A stretch of 64,000 nt of DNA from Rhodococcoides fascians A44A (GCF_000760735.1 NZ_JMEX01000008.1:1579502-1643501); one strand, 5' to 3'; positions 17,429-26,424 are shown, numbered from the stretch's first letter. Translations and numbers: made by a program. The notes: generated by a model not told the origin, from the sequence alone.

Positions 17429-18970
17429 ATGGAGTGCGCAGTGTTGCTCGAACATGAAGTGTTGTCAGCTTTTCCCGAAGAGGTAACGATTTCAGCGTCG
17501 GCCGTGTCGGAGAACATCGCGCACGACGGCGACAGTTTTCGCGTATTGGTCGTACTGGATGACGACCCCACAGGCACGCAGTCCGTGTGGGACGTACCGG
17601 TACTCACCCGGTGGGAGCCGAGTGATTTCGACTGGGCCTTCAAGCACATTCGAGAAGAGAAAACCAAACCGGCTGTATACGTACTGACCAACACTCGCAG
17701 CCTCAGCCCTGCCGAGGCCGCTGCCCGCAACGAAGAGGCGGTACGAAACGCGCTGACATCGGCCGCGACCGTAGACGGACGCTTGACACTATCGTTCGTA
17801 AGCCGGAGTGACTCGACTCTGCGTGGACACTACCCACTCGAGCCCGACGTCATCGCCGCCACCGTGAAAGCGGTGACCGGCGATGGCACCGATGGCGTTG
17901 TGGTCGTCCCTGCATTTCCCGACGCAGGTCGGATCACCATCGGTGGAGTCCACTACATGCGCGCGACGGGTACCGAGTCGGGAAACCTGATACCCGTCGG
18001 GGAAACGGAGTTTGCGAGCGATGCCAGCTTCGGCTTCGTCCACTCGTCGCTGCCCGAGTACATCGAAGAGAAGTCGGACGGTCGTTTTCCTGCGAAGTCC
18101 GTGATCGTCCTGGACCTGAACGTCATCCGAGCGGGTGCGGCCACACAGGACCCGAGCGTCTCGGCCAAAGCTATTGCCGATGCCATCGAGCCTGCAACGA
18201 ACTCGACTCCGATCGTCGCAGACGTTGTCACGGAGAACGATCTTCGAGCCTTGGCGCTCGGACTGCTGGAAGCCGAACGCCGCGGAAAGAAGCTACTGTA
18301 CCGAGTCGGTCCGCCATTCGTCCGGGCGCGCATCGGTCAGGAAATCCGTGCCGCTCTGGTGTCAGAGGACGTATACGCAAGCAATACTTCCGCCCAAGCC
18401 GGCGGATTGATCGTGGTGGGATCGCATGTTGCGATCACCACCCGTCAACTCAACGCCCTCACATCGGCTCACGGATCGGCTCGTGTCATCGAAATCGATG
18501 TCGAGCAGCTACTGCTTTCCGGTCGCCAAGCGCCCGACAACCCGTATATCGACGGTATCGTCGCCGATGTAGTCGATGGCCTGCATGACGGAGACGTCAT
18601 CGTGCACACTTGCCGAGCACTCGTCAAGACCGATGATGCATCGTCGAGTTTGGAAATTGCTCGTACCGTCTCCGCTGCGGTCGTTGATGTCGTGAAGAGG
18701 ACCCTCGAAGCCTTTCCGCCCCGGTTTGTCATCGCCAAGGGAGGGATTACGTCCTCCGACGTGGCCGCATACGGTATGGAGATCCGCCACGCGATTGTGC
18801 GCGGGCCCATGCTGCCCGGCATTGTCTCTCTGTGGGAGCCAGCCGAAGGTCCGGGTAAAGGCATCCCGTACATCGTATTTCCCGGCAACGTCGGCGACGA
18901 TCGATCGCTGGTCGATGTGACTCGAAAACTGAGTAGCAAATTCGAGGAAAAAGTCGGCGGGACAGCATGA
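17429..18970 (+). CDS. four-carbon acid sugar kinase family protein (DUF1537)
   Basis: A protein of about 513 residues with both DUF1537 domains. In this family the N-terminal domain binds the acid sugar and the C-terminal domain binds ATP; known members phosphorylate D-threonate, D-erythronate-derived 3-oxo-tetronate and relatives. Visible are LDDDPTGTQSVWDVPVL (about 45-60), SRSDSTLRGHYPLE (about 125-138), FVIAKGGITSSDVA and the C-terminal FPGNVGD. The start is ATG 17429 or GTG 17441, the latter with GGAG six bases upstream. It is followed 76 bases later by a class II aldolase, which would cleave the phosphorylated product after oxidation. Its substrate is not determined. Confidence 0.9.
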   Translation: MECAVLLEHEVLSAFPEEVTISASAVSENIAHDGDSFRVLVVLDDDPTGTQSVWDVPVLTRWEPSDFDWAFKHIREEKTKPAVYVLTNTRSLSPAEAAARNEEAVRNALTSAATVDGRLTLSFVSRSDSTLRGHYPLEPDVIAATVKAVTGDGTDGVVVVPAFPDAGRITIGGVHYMRATGTESGNLIPVGETEFASDASFGFVHSSLPEYIEEKSDGRFPAKSVIVLDLNVIRAGAATQDPSVSAKAIADAIEPATNSTPIVADVVTENDLRALALGLLEAERRGKKLLYRVGPPFVRARIGQEIRAALVSEDVYASNTSAQAGGLIVVGSHVAITTRQLNALTSAHGSARVIEIDVEQLLLSGRQAPDNPYIDGIVADVVDGLHDGDVIVHTCRALVKTDDASSSLEIARTVSAAVVDVVKRTLEAFPPRFVIAKGGITSSDVAAYGMEIRHAIVRGPMLPGIVSLWEPAEGPGKGIPYIVFPGNVGDDRSLVDVTRKLSSKFEEKVGGTA

Positions 18971-19046
18971 GCACATATCGCGGATCGAGCTCGTTCGTAA
19001 TCCGACAGCTGGGTTCCACTGCTGGGTGTTGGCACGGTGTCCTCTG

Positions 19047-19898
19047 ATGCGCACGCGACTCGATGATCTGGTTTCCGTGAGCCTGTTGCGTGGGTCGGCT
19101 GTGCCCGCCTTCACCTGTTACGACTTCACGACGGCGCTCGCCGTTGTCGCCGCTGCGGAGACTTCCGGCTGCGGGACGACGTTGCTGGTCGCTCCCAAGG
19201 TGGCGGCGACCGAGAACGGGTGCCGGCTGATCACGGCACTTCGAGGCCTCGCGGACGGAGCCGTCGTTCCGGTCGCAGTCCAGCTGGACCATGCTGGAGA
19301 CTTGGAAGTGATCGCCGCGGCGGTGGCGGCGGGGGCCGATTCCGTTCTGGTGGACGGTTCTGCCCTCGCGTACGAGGACAACATCGCGTTGGTTCGAGCG
19401 GCACGAGAGCTCATCGGCCCGAACATCGTTATCGAAGCAGAGCTGGGTGGCCTCGCCGGCGACGAGGACCGTGCTCATGTCGCGTCCGATGCCGAGGAAT
19501 CCAGTGCTGGCCTCACCGATCCCACATTGGTCACGGACTTCCTGGCTCGGACCGGTGCTCAACTTCTTGCCGTTGCAGTGGGCAATGTTCACGGCGCATA
19601 TCGCGGCGAACCACAGTTGAAGTGGGATGTTCTGCGCGACGTCGCCACGCGCACCTCGATACCACTCGTCTTGCACGGTGCATCGGGAATCCTAGCGGAG
19701 GATCTGGCCAGGGCGAGAACGATGAACGTCGGCAAGATCAACTTCAACACAGAGCTGCGAACTGGCATTCTCGAGGTTCTCGAACTCGAAATCCGTTCGC
19801 ACCGTGCGGACGGGGAGAACCTGCTCGGTCTGCTGGGGCGGTGGGATGATGCTGCCCGCGCATTCGGCGTTGCGACCCTGACGAACCTCACTCGTTGA
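19047..19898 (+). CDS. class II fructose-bisphosphate/tagatose-bisphosphate-type aldolase
   Basis: A 283-residue zinc-dependent class II aldolase. Zinc and substrate motifs are VQLDHAGD (about 82), EAELGGLAGDED (about 130), AVGNVHGAYRG (about 175), LVLHGASGI (about 205) and KINFNTELR (about 232). It would split a ketose-type phosphorylated sugar acid into dihydroxyacetone phosphate or a related C3 unit. I use the second ATG (19047) because the first seven residues of the longer frame add nothing. It is the last gene of the racemase/kinase operon, which supports a pathway of kinase then aldolase. Whether its substrate is a bisphosphate cannot be told. Confidence 0.9.
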   Translation: MRTRLDDLVSVSLLRGSAVPAFTCYDFTTALAVVAAAETSGCGTTLLVAPKVAATENGCRLITALRGLADGAVVPVAVQLDHAGDLEVIAAAVAAGADSVLVDGSALAYEDNIALVRAARELIGPNIVIEAELGGLAGDEDRAHVASDAEESSAGLTDPTLVTDFLARTGAQLLAVAVGNVHGAYRGEPQLKWDVLRDVATRTSIPLVLHGASGILAEDLARARTMNVGKINFNTELRTGILEVLELEIRSHRADGENLLGLLGRWDDAARAFGVATLTNLTR

Positions 19899-20324
19899 GA
19901 GCCACAGAGCAATCGGCACCGAGCATCTTGTAAAGAGCGTCAGGGTCCTCGCTCGATTATGGCGATCGGATGGACCGTACAACCGAATGAGCAGCGTCGG
20001 TGACGGTGTCCGCTATATCTTGTTCCGCCGCCAACACCGTTGCTTGTCATCGGAAATCGGGCGGTTGGGTTGATCATTTGGCGATCGACGAGCCGGTCGT
20101 GGCCCCTGTCGACAGGCCTGCTTGTAGACCCGCACTTTTCCACTCGAAATGGCTGCGCTGCGCGCGGGGGTTATCTCGGCCGAGCAAAATTCCGAGCCGA
20201 CCGGGTGCACCGCACATCGCGCCGATTCCTGCGCTCGGCCGACCGAAATTCGAGTAGGCGAAACGCATCCGCTGTGTCCGGCACCTCGATCGACCAGCAG
20301 TTGGTCGGTGGAGATCGTAGTGGT

Positions 20325-20381
20325 CTATATGCCGAATCGGCTTTCGGTATTGGACGTGGGCGAGCTGTGACGACTTAATGG
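20325..20381 (+). promoter_or_regulatory. shared 57-bp upstream element, copy D
   Basis: CTAT at 20325-20328, 19 bases, TATTGGAC at 20348-20355, 19 bases, TTAATGG at 20375-20381. The spacer carries the 11-bp palindrome GCCGAATCGGC. It precedes the MFS carrier/alcohol dehydrogenase unit by about 260 bases. Confidence 0.65.
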
Positions 20382-20588
20382 ACATCGAGCTCAACGTGAT
20401 CTGTACAACAAGAAGGACGATTGATCTTGCACGCGACCAAGTGCAGCATCTCGCTGTTGCCTGCCAACGGATCCCGCGAAGACCACCTGGAGCTCGGTGC
20501 TTGCGCCCGACGAAATAAGAACACCAATCAAAGGTATGTTGCAGTGAAAGCTGAACTTCGAACGTGTCCGGTCGATCGAAGCAGGCGA

Positions 20589-20615
20589 GGTGTACGGCTT
20601 CTCGGTGTCGGTACT
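20589..20615 (+). promoter_or_regulatory. degenerate element copy E
   Basis: CTTCTCGGTGTCGGTACTGAG resembles the centre of copy C (TTCGGATGTCGGTATTGGA), 27 bases before the GTG of the MFS gene. Neither the upstream CTAT nor the downstream TTAATGG is present, so it may be a decayed duplicate or a secondary binding site. Confidence 0.3.
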
Positions 20616-20641
20616 GAGCCAGTGTCGAGAGGGGCGGGGCA

Positions 20642-22081
20642 GTGAGCACACGCATCGATGTTGGTAGGCGACTCGACAACTTGCCGATGGGAAGATTCCA
20701 TCGGCGCATGATCATTCTGGTAGGGCTCGGAATGTTCTGGGATGCATTCGACAACAAGCTCTCTGCTGCAGTTCTTGCTTCGATGCTGCCTACCGGCTTT
20801 TCTACGCTGGAACTGAACTCTCTGTTTCTGTCGTTCACGTTCGCTGGTCTGGCGATCGGGGCAGCGTTCGCGGGTTGGCTCAGCGACCGCGTCGGCCGAG
20901 GCTTCGCATTTCAGTTCAACCTGGGGTTGTTCGCAGTCTTGGCGTTGTGCGCCGCGATGGCACCAAACATGGAAATTCTGATTGCCCTGCGCTTTCTCAT
21001 GAGTATCGGGATGGGTGCCGAATACGTCATCTGCTACGGCATGATCACCGAGTTCATTCCGCGTGCTCGTCGTGGTCGGTATCTGGGAATCCTCGGCTTC
21101 TTCGGTGGACTGGGAGTGACAGTGTCCGCTGTCTTGGGTTGGTTGGTGATTCCCACCTTCTCGTGGCGCGCGATGTTCGTTATCGGGGGCGTAGGTGCAC
21201 TCGTTGCGTGGTGGCTGCGCCGGTCGATGCCGGAGTCGCCGCGGTGGTTGGAGTCACGCGGGCGGTACGAAGAAGCCGAAGCGGTCATGCAGGAGATCGA
21301 AAGGCAGAACGGCACCCCGCACAGCCTGAACAACTCACCGGAGAGCTCCGACGCCGCGTCGACCTCCGTCAGCGCGAAGGCCGAATGGGTACCGATCACG
21401 GTGCTGTTTTCCCGTCCGGTGATCGCTCGGACGGCAATGGCTTTGTTCCTCACTGTCATCTGCTTGTTCGGCTCCAACGTGATTACTGGTTGGATGCCCA
21501 CTTTCTTCGTCGAGCAGGGGCTCACTGTGTCGCGGTCCTTAGGCTTCAACGCCGCGATAATGTCCGGATACGTTGTCGGGCCGTTGCTGTGCGTTCTGAT
21601 TGCTGACCGAATCGGTCGTCGAAACAGCATCGTGATCTTCGGAACACTCGCTGCGATATTCGCGGGTATCTATCCCTTCATGCAGCATCCGGCTCTGATT
21701 GTCGTCATCGGCTTCATCCTGGTGGCCATGGCCGCATCGTTCTTGACGATGTGTCTCGGCACAGTGCCTGAGTTCTTCCCGACCGCCTTCCGGTTCCGCG
21801 GCGGGGGATTGACTCAGACCGTCGGTCGTGTGGGCTTGATCTTCTCCCCGTTCATCGTCCTTTGGTTGTACTCCCACTTCGGAATTGTCGGAGTAATCCT
21901 GGCTCTGTCGGGCTTGTATGTGATCGCAACCCTGATGTACGCCGTTGCGCGCGTCGACACTTCTCGAGAAGCTCTCAGCCAGATCTCCGAGGAGGCTCTG
22001 TCTGGAGTCGATCGAGAGGCCGATTCTCGGACGCAGAAGGACGCCGACGTGTCGGTCGGACCGACGCGAACCGGCAACTGA
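20642..22081 (+). CDS. MFS transporter, sugar/organic acid symporter-like
   Basis: A 479-residue carrier with 12 membrane segments. WDAFDNKLSAAVLASMLP marks the first segment, GWLSDRVGRGFAFQ the signature loop, RFLMSIGMGAEYVICYGMITEFIPRARRGRYLG the helix 4-5 region, and MPESPRWLESRGR the centre. The last is typical of sugar porter and aromatic acid:H+ symporter relatives. The hydrophilic C-terminus extends about 40 residues. GTG start behind GAGAGGGGCGGGG. It is followed 29 bases later by a zinc alcohol dehydrogenase, which probably handles the imported alcohol or polyol. Confidence 0.86.
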   Translation: MSTRIDVGRRLDNLPMGRFHRRMIILVGLGMFWDAFDNKLSAAVLASMLPTGFSTLELNSLFLSFTFAGLAIGAAFAGWLSDRVGRGFAFQFNLGLFAVLALCAAMAPNMEILIALRFLMSIGMGAEYVICYGMITEFIPRARRGRYLGILGFFGGLGVTVSAVLGWLVIPTFSWRAMFVIGGVGALVAWWLRRSMPESPRWLESRGRYEEAEAVMQEIERQNGTPHSLNNSPESSDAASTSVSAKAEWVPITVLFSRPVIARTAMALFLTVICLFGSNVITGWMPTFFVEQGLTVSRSLGFNAAIMSGYVVGPLLCVLIADRIGRRNSIVIFGTLAAIFAGIYPFMQHPALIVVIGFILVAMAASFLTMCLGTVPEFFPTAFRFRGGGLTQTVGRVGLIFSPFIVLWLYSHFGIVGVILALSGLYVIATLMYAVARVDTSREALSQISEEALSGVDREADSRTQKDADVSVGPTRTGN

Positions 22082-22110
22082 CCCCGTCAACCACACATGG
22101 GAGCCACAAA

Positions 22111-23139
22111 ATGGATGCTGTAGTTTTTCTTGGCGAGAACCAGATCGAGGTTCGTCGCTTGCCGGATCCAGTGCCAGGTCCGGACGAGGTGGTCATCAGT
22201 GTCAAGGCCTCCGGGATGTGCGGCAGCGACCTGCATCACCTACACAGCCCGAAACGGCCCGCGGACGCACAGGTAATCGAAGGCCATGAGCCGTGCGGAG
22301 TTGTCGATTCCGTAGGAAATGCGGTCCGACCCACCGAGGCACAGGTGGGGGATCGCGTCATGGTCCATCATTACGACGGCTGCCGCGCATGTCGGTACTG
22401 TCGCTCCGGCTGGACGCAATACTGCCCGAACGGCCGTATCGTGTACGGGGGCCTCAACGGCGATGGTGCACACGCTGACTTCATGAAGGTCCCTGCGCAC
22501 ACGCTGATCAAACTGCCGGATTCTTTGTCGTTCAAGACGGGTGCGGCGATCTCGTGCGGAACGGGTACTGCGTTTGCGGCGATCAAAAGGATCGACCTGA
22601 ACGCTACTGACACGGTCGCGATCTTCGGTCAGGGACCTGTCGGATTGAGTGCGACGTTGTTGGCCAAAGCATTCGGTGCTCGCGTCATTGCGGTGGACAT
22701 CGATCCTGCACGACTCGAGATGGCGAAGCGGTTCGGTGCCGACTTCGTTGTCAACTCCGCGGAAGTCGATGCAGTGGAGGCCGTTCGAGCGTTGACAAGT
22801 GACGGCGAGGGTGCAGACAAGTCGATCGAATGCAGCGCCAACGCTACCGTGCGTCAACACGCAGTGCTGTCGATTCGGCCTTGGGGGACTGCGTGCATGG
22901 TCGGTGTATTCGGCCCCTTGGAGATCAGCAGTGACGAGCTGATCCATCTTCACAAGACGATCGTGGGGTCGCTTACGTTCAGCAAGAATCTCCAGGAGGA
23001 GTGCGCATCGTTCGTGGCGGAGCGTGACCTCGACATCGAAGCATTGTTCACAGACGACTTCCGGATTTCCGAAGCTGAACGTGCTTACAGGTTGTTCGAT
23101 CGACGCGAGATCGGCAAGGGCGTATTCGTCTTCGACTGA
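22111..23139 (+). CDS. zinc-dependent alcohol dehydrogenase (MDR family)
   Basis: A 342-residue medium-chain dehydrogenase oxidising a secondary alcohol or polyol with NAD(P). Catalytic zinc ligands are in GMCGSDLHHLH (about 37) and GHEPCGVV (about 58). The structural zinc lobe is C-x2-C-x2-C-x7-C in CRACRYCRSGWTQYC (about 90-104). The nucleotide-binding FGQGPVGLSATLLA is near 173. GGGAG precedes ATG 22111; the longer open frame upstream lies within the MFS gene and is not real. It closely resembles the dehydrogenase at 53996-55015 along its full length, so the two halves of the window share a paralogous step. Confidence 0.92.
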   Translation: MDAVVFLGENQIEVRRLPDPVPGPDEVVISVKASGMCGSDLHHLHSPKRPADAQVIEGHEPCGVVDSVGNAVRPTEAQVGDRVMVHHYDGCRACRYCRSGWTQYCPNGRIVYGGLNGDGAHADFMKVPAHTLIKLPDSLSFKTGAAISCGTGTAFAAIKRIDLNATDTVAIFGQGPVGLSATLLAKAFGARVIAVDIDPARLEMAKRFGADFVVNSAEVDAVEAVRALTSDGEGADKSIECSANATVRQHAVLSIRPWGTACMVGVFGPLEISSDELIHLHKTIVGSLTFSKNLQEECASFVAERDLDIEALFTDDFRISEAERAYRLFDRREIGKGVFVFD

Positions 23140-23319
23140 CGCCTCGGTGTCGCACGGGCAGCAGGGGACCAGCGCTTTGGCCACAATCCTCGAGAGCTCC
23201 GGGTCTCATATCTTCAGGTTCGAGCAGTGAATGATGCCCTGTCGGTGCGCTCTTCGGCAGTGCCTTCCCTCCTCGGGCCTTACACGCCATGCTGGTGATA
23301 TCGACCAGGAAGGATTGCC

Positions 23320-23658
23320 GTGACCGACCAACCAAAGCAAGTAGGAGGTGGGCGGGCGAGCTTCGGGGAGTTCGCCCCTAAGCTCGCCGAGCTCACCGAC
23401 GACGTGCTCTTTGCCGATGTCTGGAACAGGACCGAACTTGCTGCCCGCGACCGAAGCCTGCTGACAGTAGCGGTGCTGACGGCCGGGGGCGACACCGAGC
23501 AGCTCGGGTTCCACCTCGGGCGCGCTGTTGAGAACGGCCTAACGCAGAACGAGCTGATCGAGGCGATCACGCACGTCATGATGTACGCGGGTTGGCCCAA
23601 GGGGATGGCTGCGATGGGCGTCGCTAAAGAATTGTTCGACGGGGATGCTGCCCAATAA
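23320..23658 (+). CDS. carboxymuconolactone decarboxylase family protein
   Basis: A small protein of 112 residues with the all-helical CMD fold: FADVWNRTELAARDRSLLTVAVLTAGGDTEQLGFHLGRAVENGLT followed by EAITHVMMYAGWPKG. It has no CxxC pair, so it is of the gamma-CMD rather than the AhpD peroxidase type. GTG start at 23320. It follows the alcohol dehydrogenase by 180 bases and has an unclear promoter. Such small CMD proteins occur in many catabolic clusters, often without a proven reaction, so decarboxylase activity is not implied. Confidence 0.8.
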   Translation: MTDQPKQVGGGRASFGEFAPKLAELTDDVLFADVWNRTELAARDRSLLTVAVLTAGGDTEQLGFHLGRAVENGLTQNELIEAITHVMMYAGWPKGMAAMGVAKELFDGDAAQ

Positions 23659-24112
23659 GTTGGGCTGCAGGTGAGCTCAATCGAATCGATCGAGATTGCA
23701 GGATCGTGAAAATCGAGTCCGCTGTATTGTCGCGACGGTTCGTTTCGCCCCGGGAGCCAGCACGGCATGCACTTACACATGAACGGTCAACACTTACGCG
23801 TCATGCAAAGAATAGGACTGCCCCGTTGCCGCGTCGGGGGTGTTGTGAAACACATCTCCGTGGTTCAGAAGGGCGAGGATCCTGCCAGCCAGCAGTGTTT
23901 TGACGCCGATCCGATGCGTTCAGATGTCGATCGCCTGCCCGGACCGGCCCCATGGGCGGTCGCTGAATGTCCATGTTCGGTGTTGCAACGCGGCTGATCG
24001 GTACGACGGCGACAGAGGATGCGAGATAGGTGCCCTGGCAGGGACTCCCATTGTCCGATTTGTGCACCTACCGTGTGGAGAGACGATTTGTCTCACACTC
24101 GAGGTAGGAACG
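23659..24112. other. intergenic stretch, nothing recognised
   Basis: About 450 bases before the first lipoprotein gene. I see no family motif, repeat or clear hairpin. It should contain the lipoprotein promoter, but I cannot place it. Confidence 0.35.
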
Positions 24113-24571
24113 ATGAAGAAGCAAATACTTACGGGAGCAATCACATTGGGGTTGCTGGGTTCGATCGCTGCGTGCTCGCAAGGCTCGGACGAGGAGGGTA
24201 GCGACTCGCTGGTCGGCGAGTGGCGCATGACGTCACTCGAGGTCGGGACCGAGGGCGACCTGCAGCCGGTGCCTTACTCGGGCCAGATCACCTTCACCAG
24301 TGACACAGTGTCCGTCCAGGCCATGAACCCAGACACCGAGGCACCTGACACGGCTTTGACGGTGCAGGGATACGAGGCGTTCTACGGCGACCTGACCACC
24401 GATGCGGATGCCGGAACATTCACCATCACAGTCGAATCGGCGTTGGCACGCGATTTGATCGGGCAGACCCTCGATCGAAACTACGAGGTCGATGGCGACA
24501 CGTTGGTCCTGACGCCGAGTGATCCGGCAGACGGATTTCGTGTGACCTACGAACGTCACTCCAGCTCGTGA
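24113..24571 (+). CDS. lipoprotein with lipocalin-like domain
   Basis: A 152-residue exported protein. A signal peptide of two lysines and a hydrophobic core ends in the lipobox LGSIAAC, with Cys at residue 21, so it should be anchored on the outer face of the membrane. The mature part contains LVGEWRMTSLEV and later YEVDGDTLVLTPSD, typical of small lipocalin-like beta-barrel proteins. GAGGTAGGA precedes ATG 24113. It overlaps the next lipoprotein gene by four bases (GTGA), so the two are translated together. Its ligand is unknown. Confidence 0.75.
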   Translation: MKKQILTGAITLGLLGSIAACSQGSDEEGSDSLVGEWRMTSLEVGTEGDLQPVPYSGQITFTSDTVSVQAMNPDTEAPDTALTVQGYEAFYGDLTTDADAGTFTITVESALARDLIGQTLDRNYEVDGDTLVLTPSDPADGFRVTYERHSSS

Positions 24572-25137
24572 GCGGGATGGGCACGACAGCCAGGGTCCGA
24601 TCGAGAATGCGCGGGGCGTCGTCTGCGGTTGGACTGCTGTGCGTCCTTGCACTTGTGTCCTGCTCCGGGGGAACCGATTCCCCCGACGTCGCAGCATCGG
24701 AATCTTTTGCCACGCCACGGACCGCGGATACCGCGACGACCAGCGGGGAGAATGTCACGACGGAGAATGGAGAATCCATGCGAGTCGAAATTCAGGTAGG
24801 CGGCACAACGGTCGGTGGAACGCTGAACGACAGCGCGGCAAGTCGTGAACTGCTGGCACAACTTCCACTGACGCTTACCCTGTCCGATCACGGCTCGGTG
24901 GAGAAGACCGGACCGCTACCTGCCGAATTGACAACCGACGGTTCACCTTCGGGAGCGGACCCCAACCCGGGTGACATCGGGTACTACTCTCCGGGAAACG
25001 ATTTCGTCCTGTACTACGGGGACCAAAGCTACTTCCCCGGAATCGTTATCTTGGGGAGCATGGACGAGATCGGACCCGACGTCGTCGGGGCGATCGAAGG
25101 CAGCGTGACGGGTACAGTTGCTCGATCGGACCGATGA
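24568..25137 (+). CDS. lipoprotein with cyclophilin-like fold
   Basis: A 189-residue exported lipoprotein (lipobox LALVSC, Cys near residue 32). After a Thr/Ser-rich linker comes a cyclophilin-like domain (about 70-185) with EIQVGGTTVGGTLNDSAASRELL, LPLTLTLSDHGSVEKTG, then GDIGYYSPGNDFVLYYGD and GIVILGSM. This is the common order of small bacterial cyclophilin-like proteins with no proven isomerase activity. GTG 24568 overlaps the preceding stop; ATG 24577 is an alternative. Partner of the lipocalin-like lipoprotein. Role unknown. Confidence 0.75.
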   Translation: MSGMGTTARVRSRMRGASSAVGLLCVLALVSCSGGTDSPDVAASESFATPRTADTATTSGENVTTENGESMRVEIQVGGTTVGGTLNDSAASRELLAQLPLTLTLSDHGSVEKTGPLPAELTTDGSPSGADPNPGDIGYYSPGNDFVLYYGDQSYFPGIVILGSMDEIGPDVVGAIEGSVTGTVARSDR

Positions 25138-25163
25138 ACAGCGGACAATAGGAGCGGTTCGTG

Positions 25164-25191
25164 CACCCGCCTTCCAGCCGGCGGGCGGGTG
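25164..25191. terminator. hairpin between lipoprotein operon and XRE gene
   Basis: CACCCGCC and GGCGGGTG form an 8-bp GC-rich stem around a 12-base loop. It lies between convergent genes and probably ends the lipoprotein transcript. No T run is visible. Confidence 0.5.
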
Positions 25192-25270
25192 TTCGACGCG
25201 TAGCAGGTTCGGCGGTCGTGTCGTTGTCACTGAGCAGGTGACGGACCGGCAGCGGTCGAAATTCGCAGTG

Positions 25271-26146
25271 TTAGAACTGACTGTTGCTCGGGCTGTGTTC
25301 GGCGGCCCAAGACCCGAGTAGGTGCAGTCGCTCGGCACTCGGAGAACCTGGTTCGGCTGTGTAAACCATCAGGATGGAACCGGGATCGGCGGTGATGACC
25401 AATTCCTCGTAGGCGAGGTGGACCTCACCGACGATCGGGTGATTGAAGCGCTTCTTGCCAGCGCCATGCGACCGAACGTTGTGCGCCCCCCACAGCGTTC
25501 GGAAAGTTTCGTCTCGCGTCGAGAGTTCTCCCACCAAGTCTTGCAGGCCCTTATCGTGTGGATCGCGTCCGGCTTCTGCTCGCATGATGGACACGCACAT
25601 CTGAGCGAATGCATCCCAATCGGGATAAAACTCGCGGGATATCGGGTCAAGAAATTGAAACCGCGCAAGGTTTGGAATTCGCCCACCGTCACCGATGATC
25701 GGCGCGTAGAACGCTTTGCCCAGGTTGTTCGTAGCGAGGAGATCCTGTCGCTGATTTCGTACGAAAGCGACGCCGTCGGTAATCGAATCCAGTGCCCACT
25801 GGAGGCTTATCCGAGGAGCAGCGGCGCGCCCGGCCTTTCGGCGCGGGCGTCCGGAGGTGGGGACCCCATCAGCAGCCCGCGCGAGGTCGAGTAGGTGTGC
25901 GTGCTCGGTATCATCGAGGCGCAGAGCGCGCGATAGCGCATCGAGTACGGATGACGACGCACCGCCGATCGCGCCGCGCTCGATGCGGGCATAGTATTCG
26001 ACGGACAGACCGGCGAGAGCAGCTACCTCACTACGTCGCAAACCGGCTACGCGCCTGTTCCCGCCGCCTGTGATGCCCGCATCCTCCGGCGAGACCTTCG
26101 CTCGGCGGGTCATCAGAAACTCGCGTACCTCCGCTTTGTTGTCCAT
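25271..26146 (-). CDS. XRE-family regulator with MmyB-like ligand domain
   Basis: A 291-residue transcription factor. The N-terminal helix-turn-helix spans about residues 28-65 (VAGLRRSEVAALAGLSVEYYARIERG) and ends in the fixed LDALSRALRLDDTEHAHLLDLA. The C-terminal half (about 105-280) has the MmyB-like pattern with RQDLLATNNLGKAFY and NLARFQFLD, then YEELVITADPGSILMVYTAEPGS, found in many actinobacterial regulators of SDR or redox genes. No target is evident next to it. The nearest divergent gene is the DedA-like protein. Confidence 0.88.
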   Translation of the reverse strand: MDNKAEVREFLMTRRAKVSPEDAGITGGGNRRVAGLRRSEVAALAGLSVEYYARIERGAIGGASSSVLDALSRALRLDDTEHAHLLDLARAADGVPTSGRPRRKAGRAAAPRISLQWALDSITDGVAFVRNQRQDLLATNNLGKAFYAPIIGDGGRIPNLARFQFLDPISREFYPDWDAFAQMCVSIMRAEAGRDPHDKGLQDLVGELSTRDETFRTLWGAHNVRSHGAGKKRFNHPIVGEVHLAYEELVITADPGSILMVYTAEPGSPSAERLHLLGSWAAEHSPSNSQF

Positions 26147-26424
26147 GTGTCGAGCGTAGAGCCATTCACGGCAATGAAGGATGCCCTATCCGTACACCTT
26201 TCGCGGAGGCACTGTCGCGACGTCGCATATTCCGACTTCGCGTGCGAAGCTTGACTCGTCACGAATCCGACCGGGTCAGGTCGCACAATGTGGATCGATC
26301 GATCATCTGAACTCTCCGTCCTTGCTGAGCGCCACTGCGGCTACGTCGACAACCGGCACCACCGCAACGGAGCCTGGTTGCGGTATTCAGCAATCTCGTC
26401 AAGAAGCTTGGAAAGGTTGGAGCG

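Larger units (their letters stand above)
19899..20641. other. 743-base intergenic region with two element copies
   Basis: This separates the aldolase from the next MFS gene. It holds element copy D (20325-20381), a degenerate copy E (about 20589-20615) and, just upstream of D, the inverted repeat CGACCA-GCAGT-TGGTCG at 20291-20307. No gene is supportable. Confidence 0.5.

Noticed and set aside
20105..20116. CCTGTCGACAGG palindrome
   Set aside because: A single 12-bp GC-rich palindrome with no recurrence near other promoters is likely by chance in this composition.
23320..23658. AhpD-type alkylhydroperoxidase
   Set aside because: No CxxC motif, so only the CMD fold is claimed. The same applies to 37289-37630.
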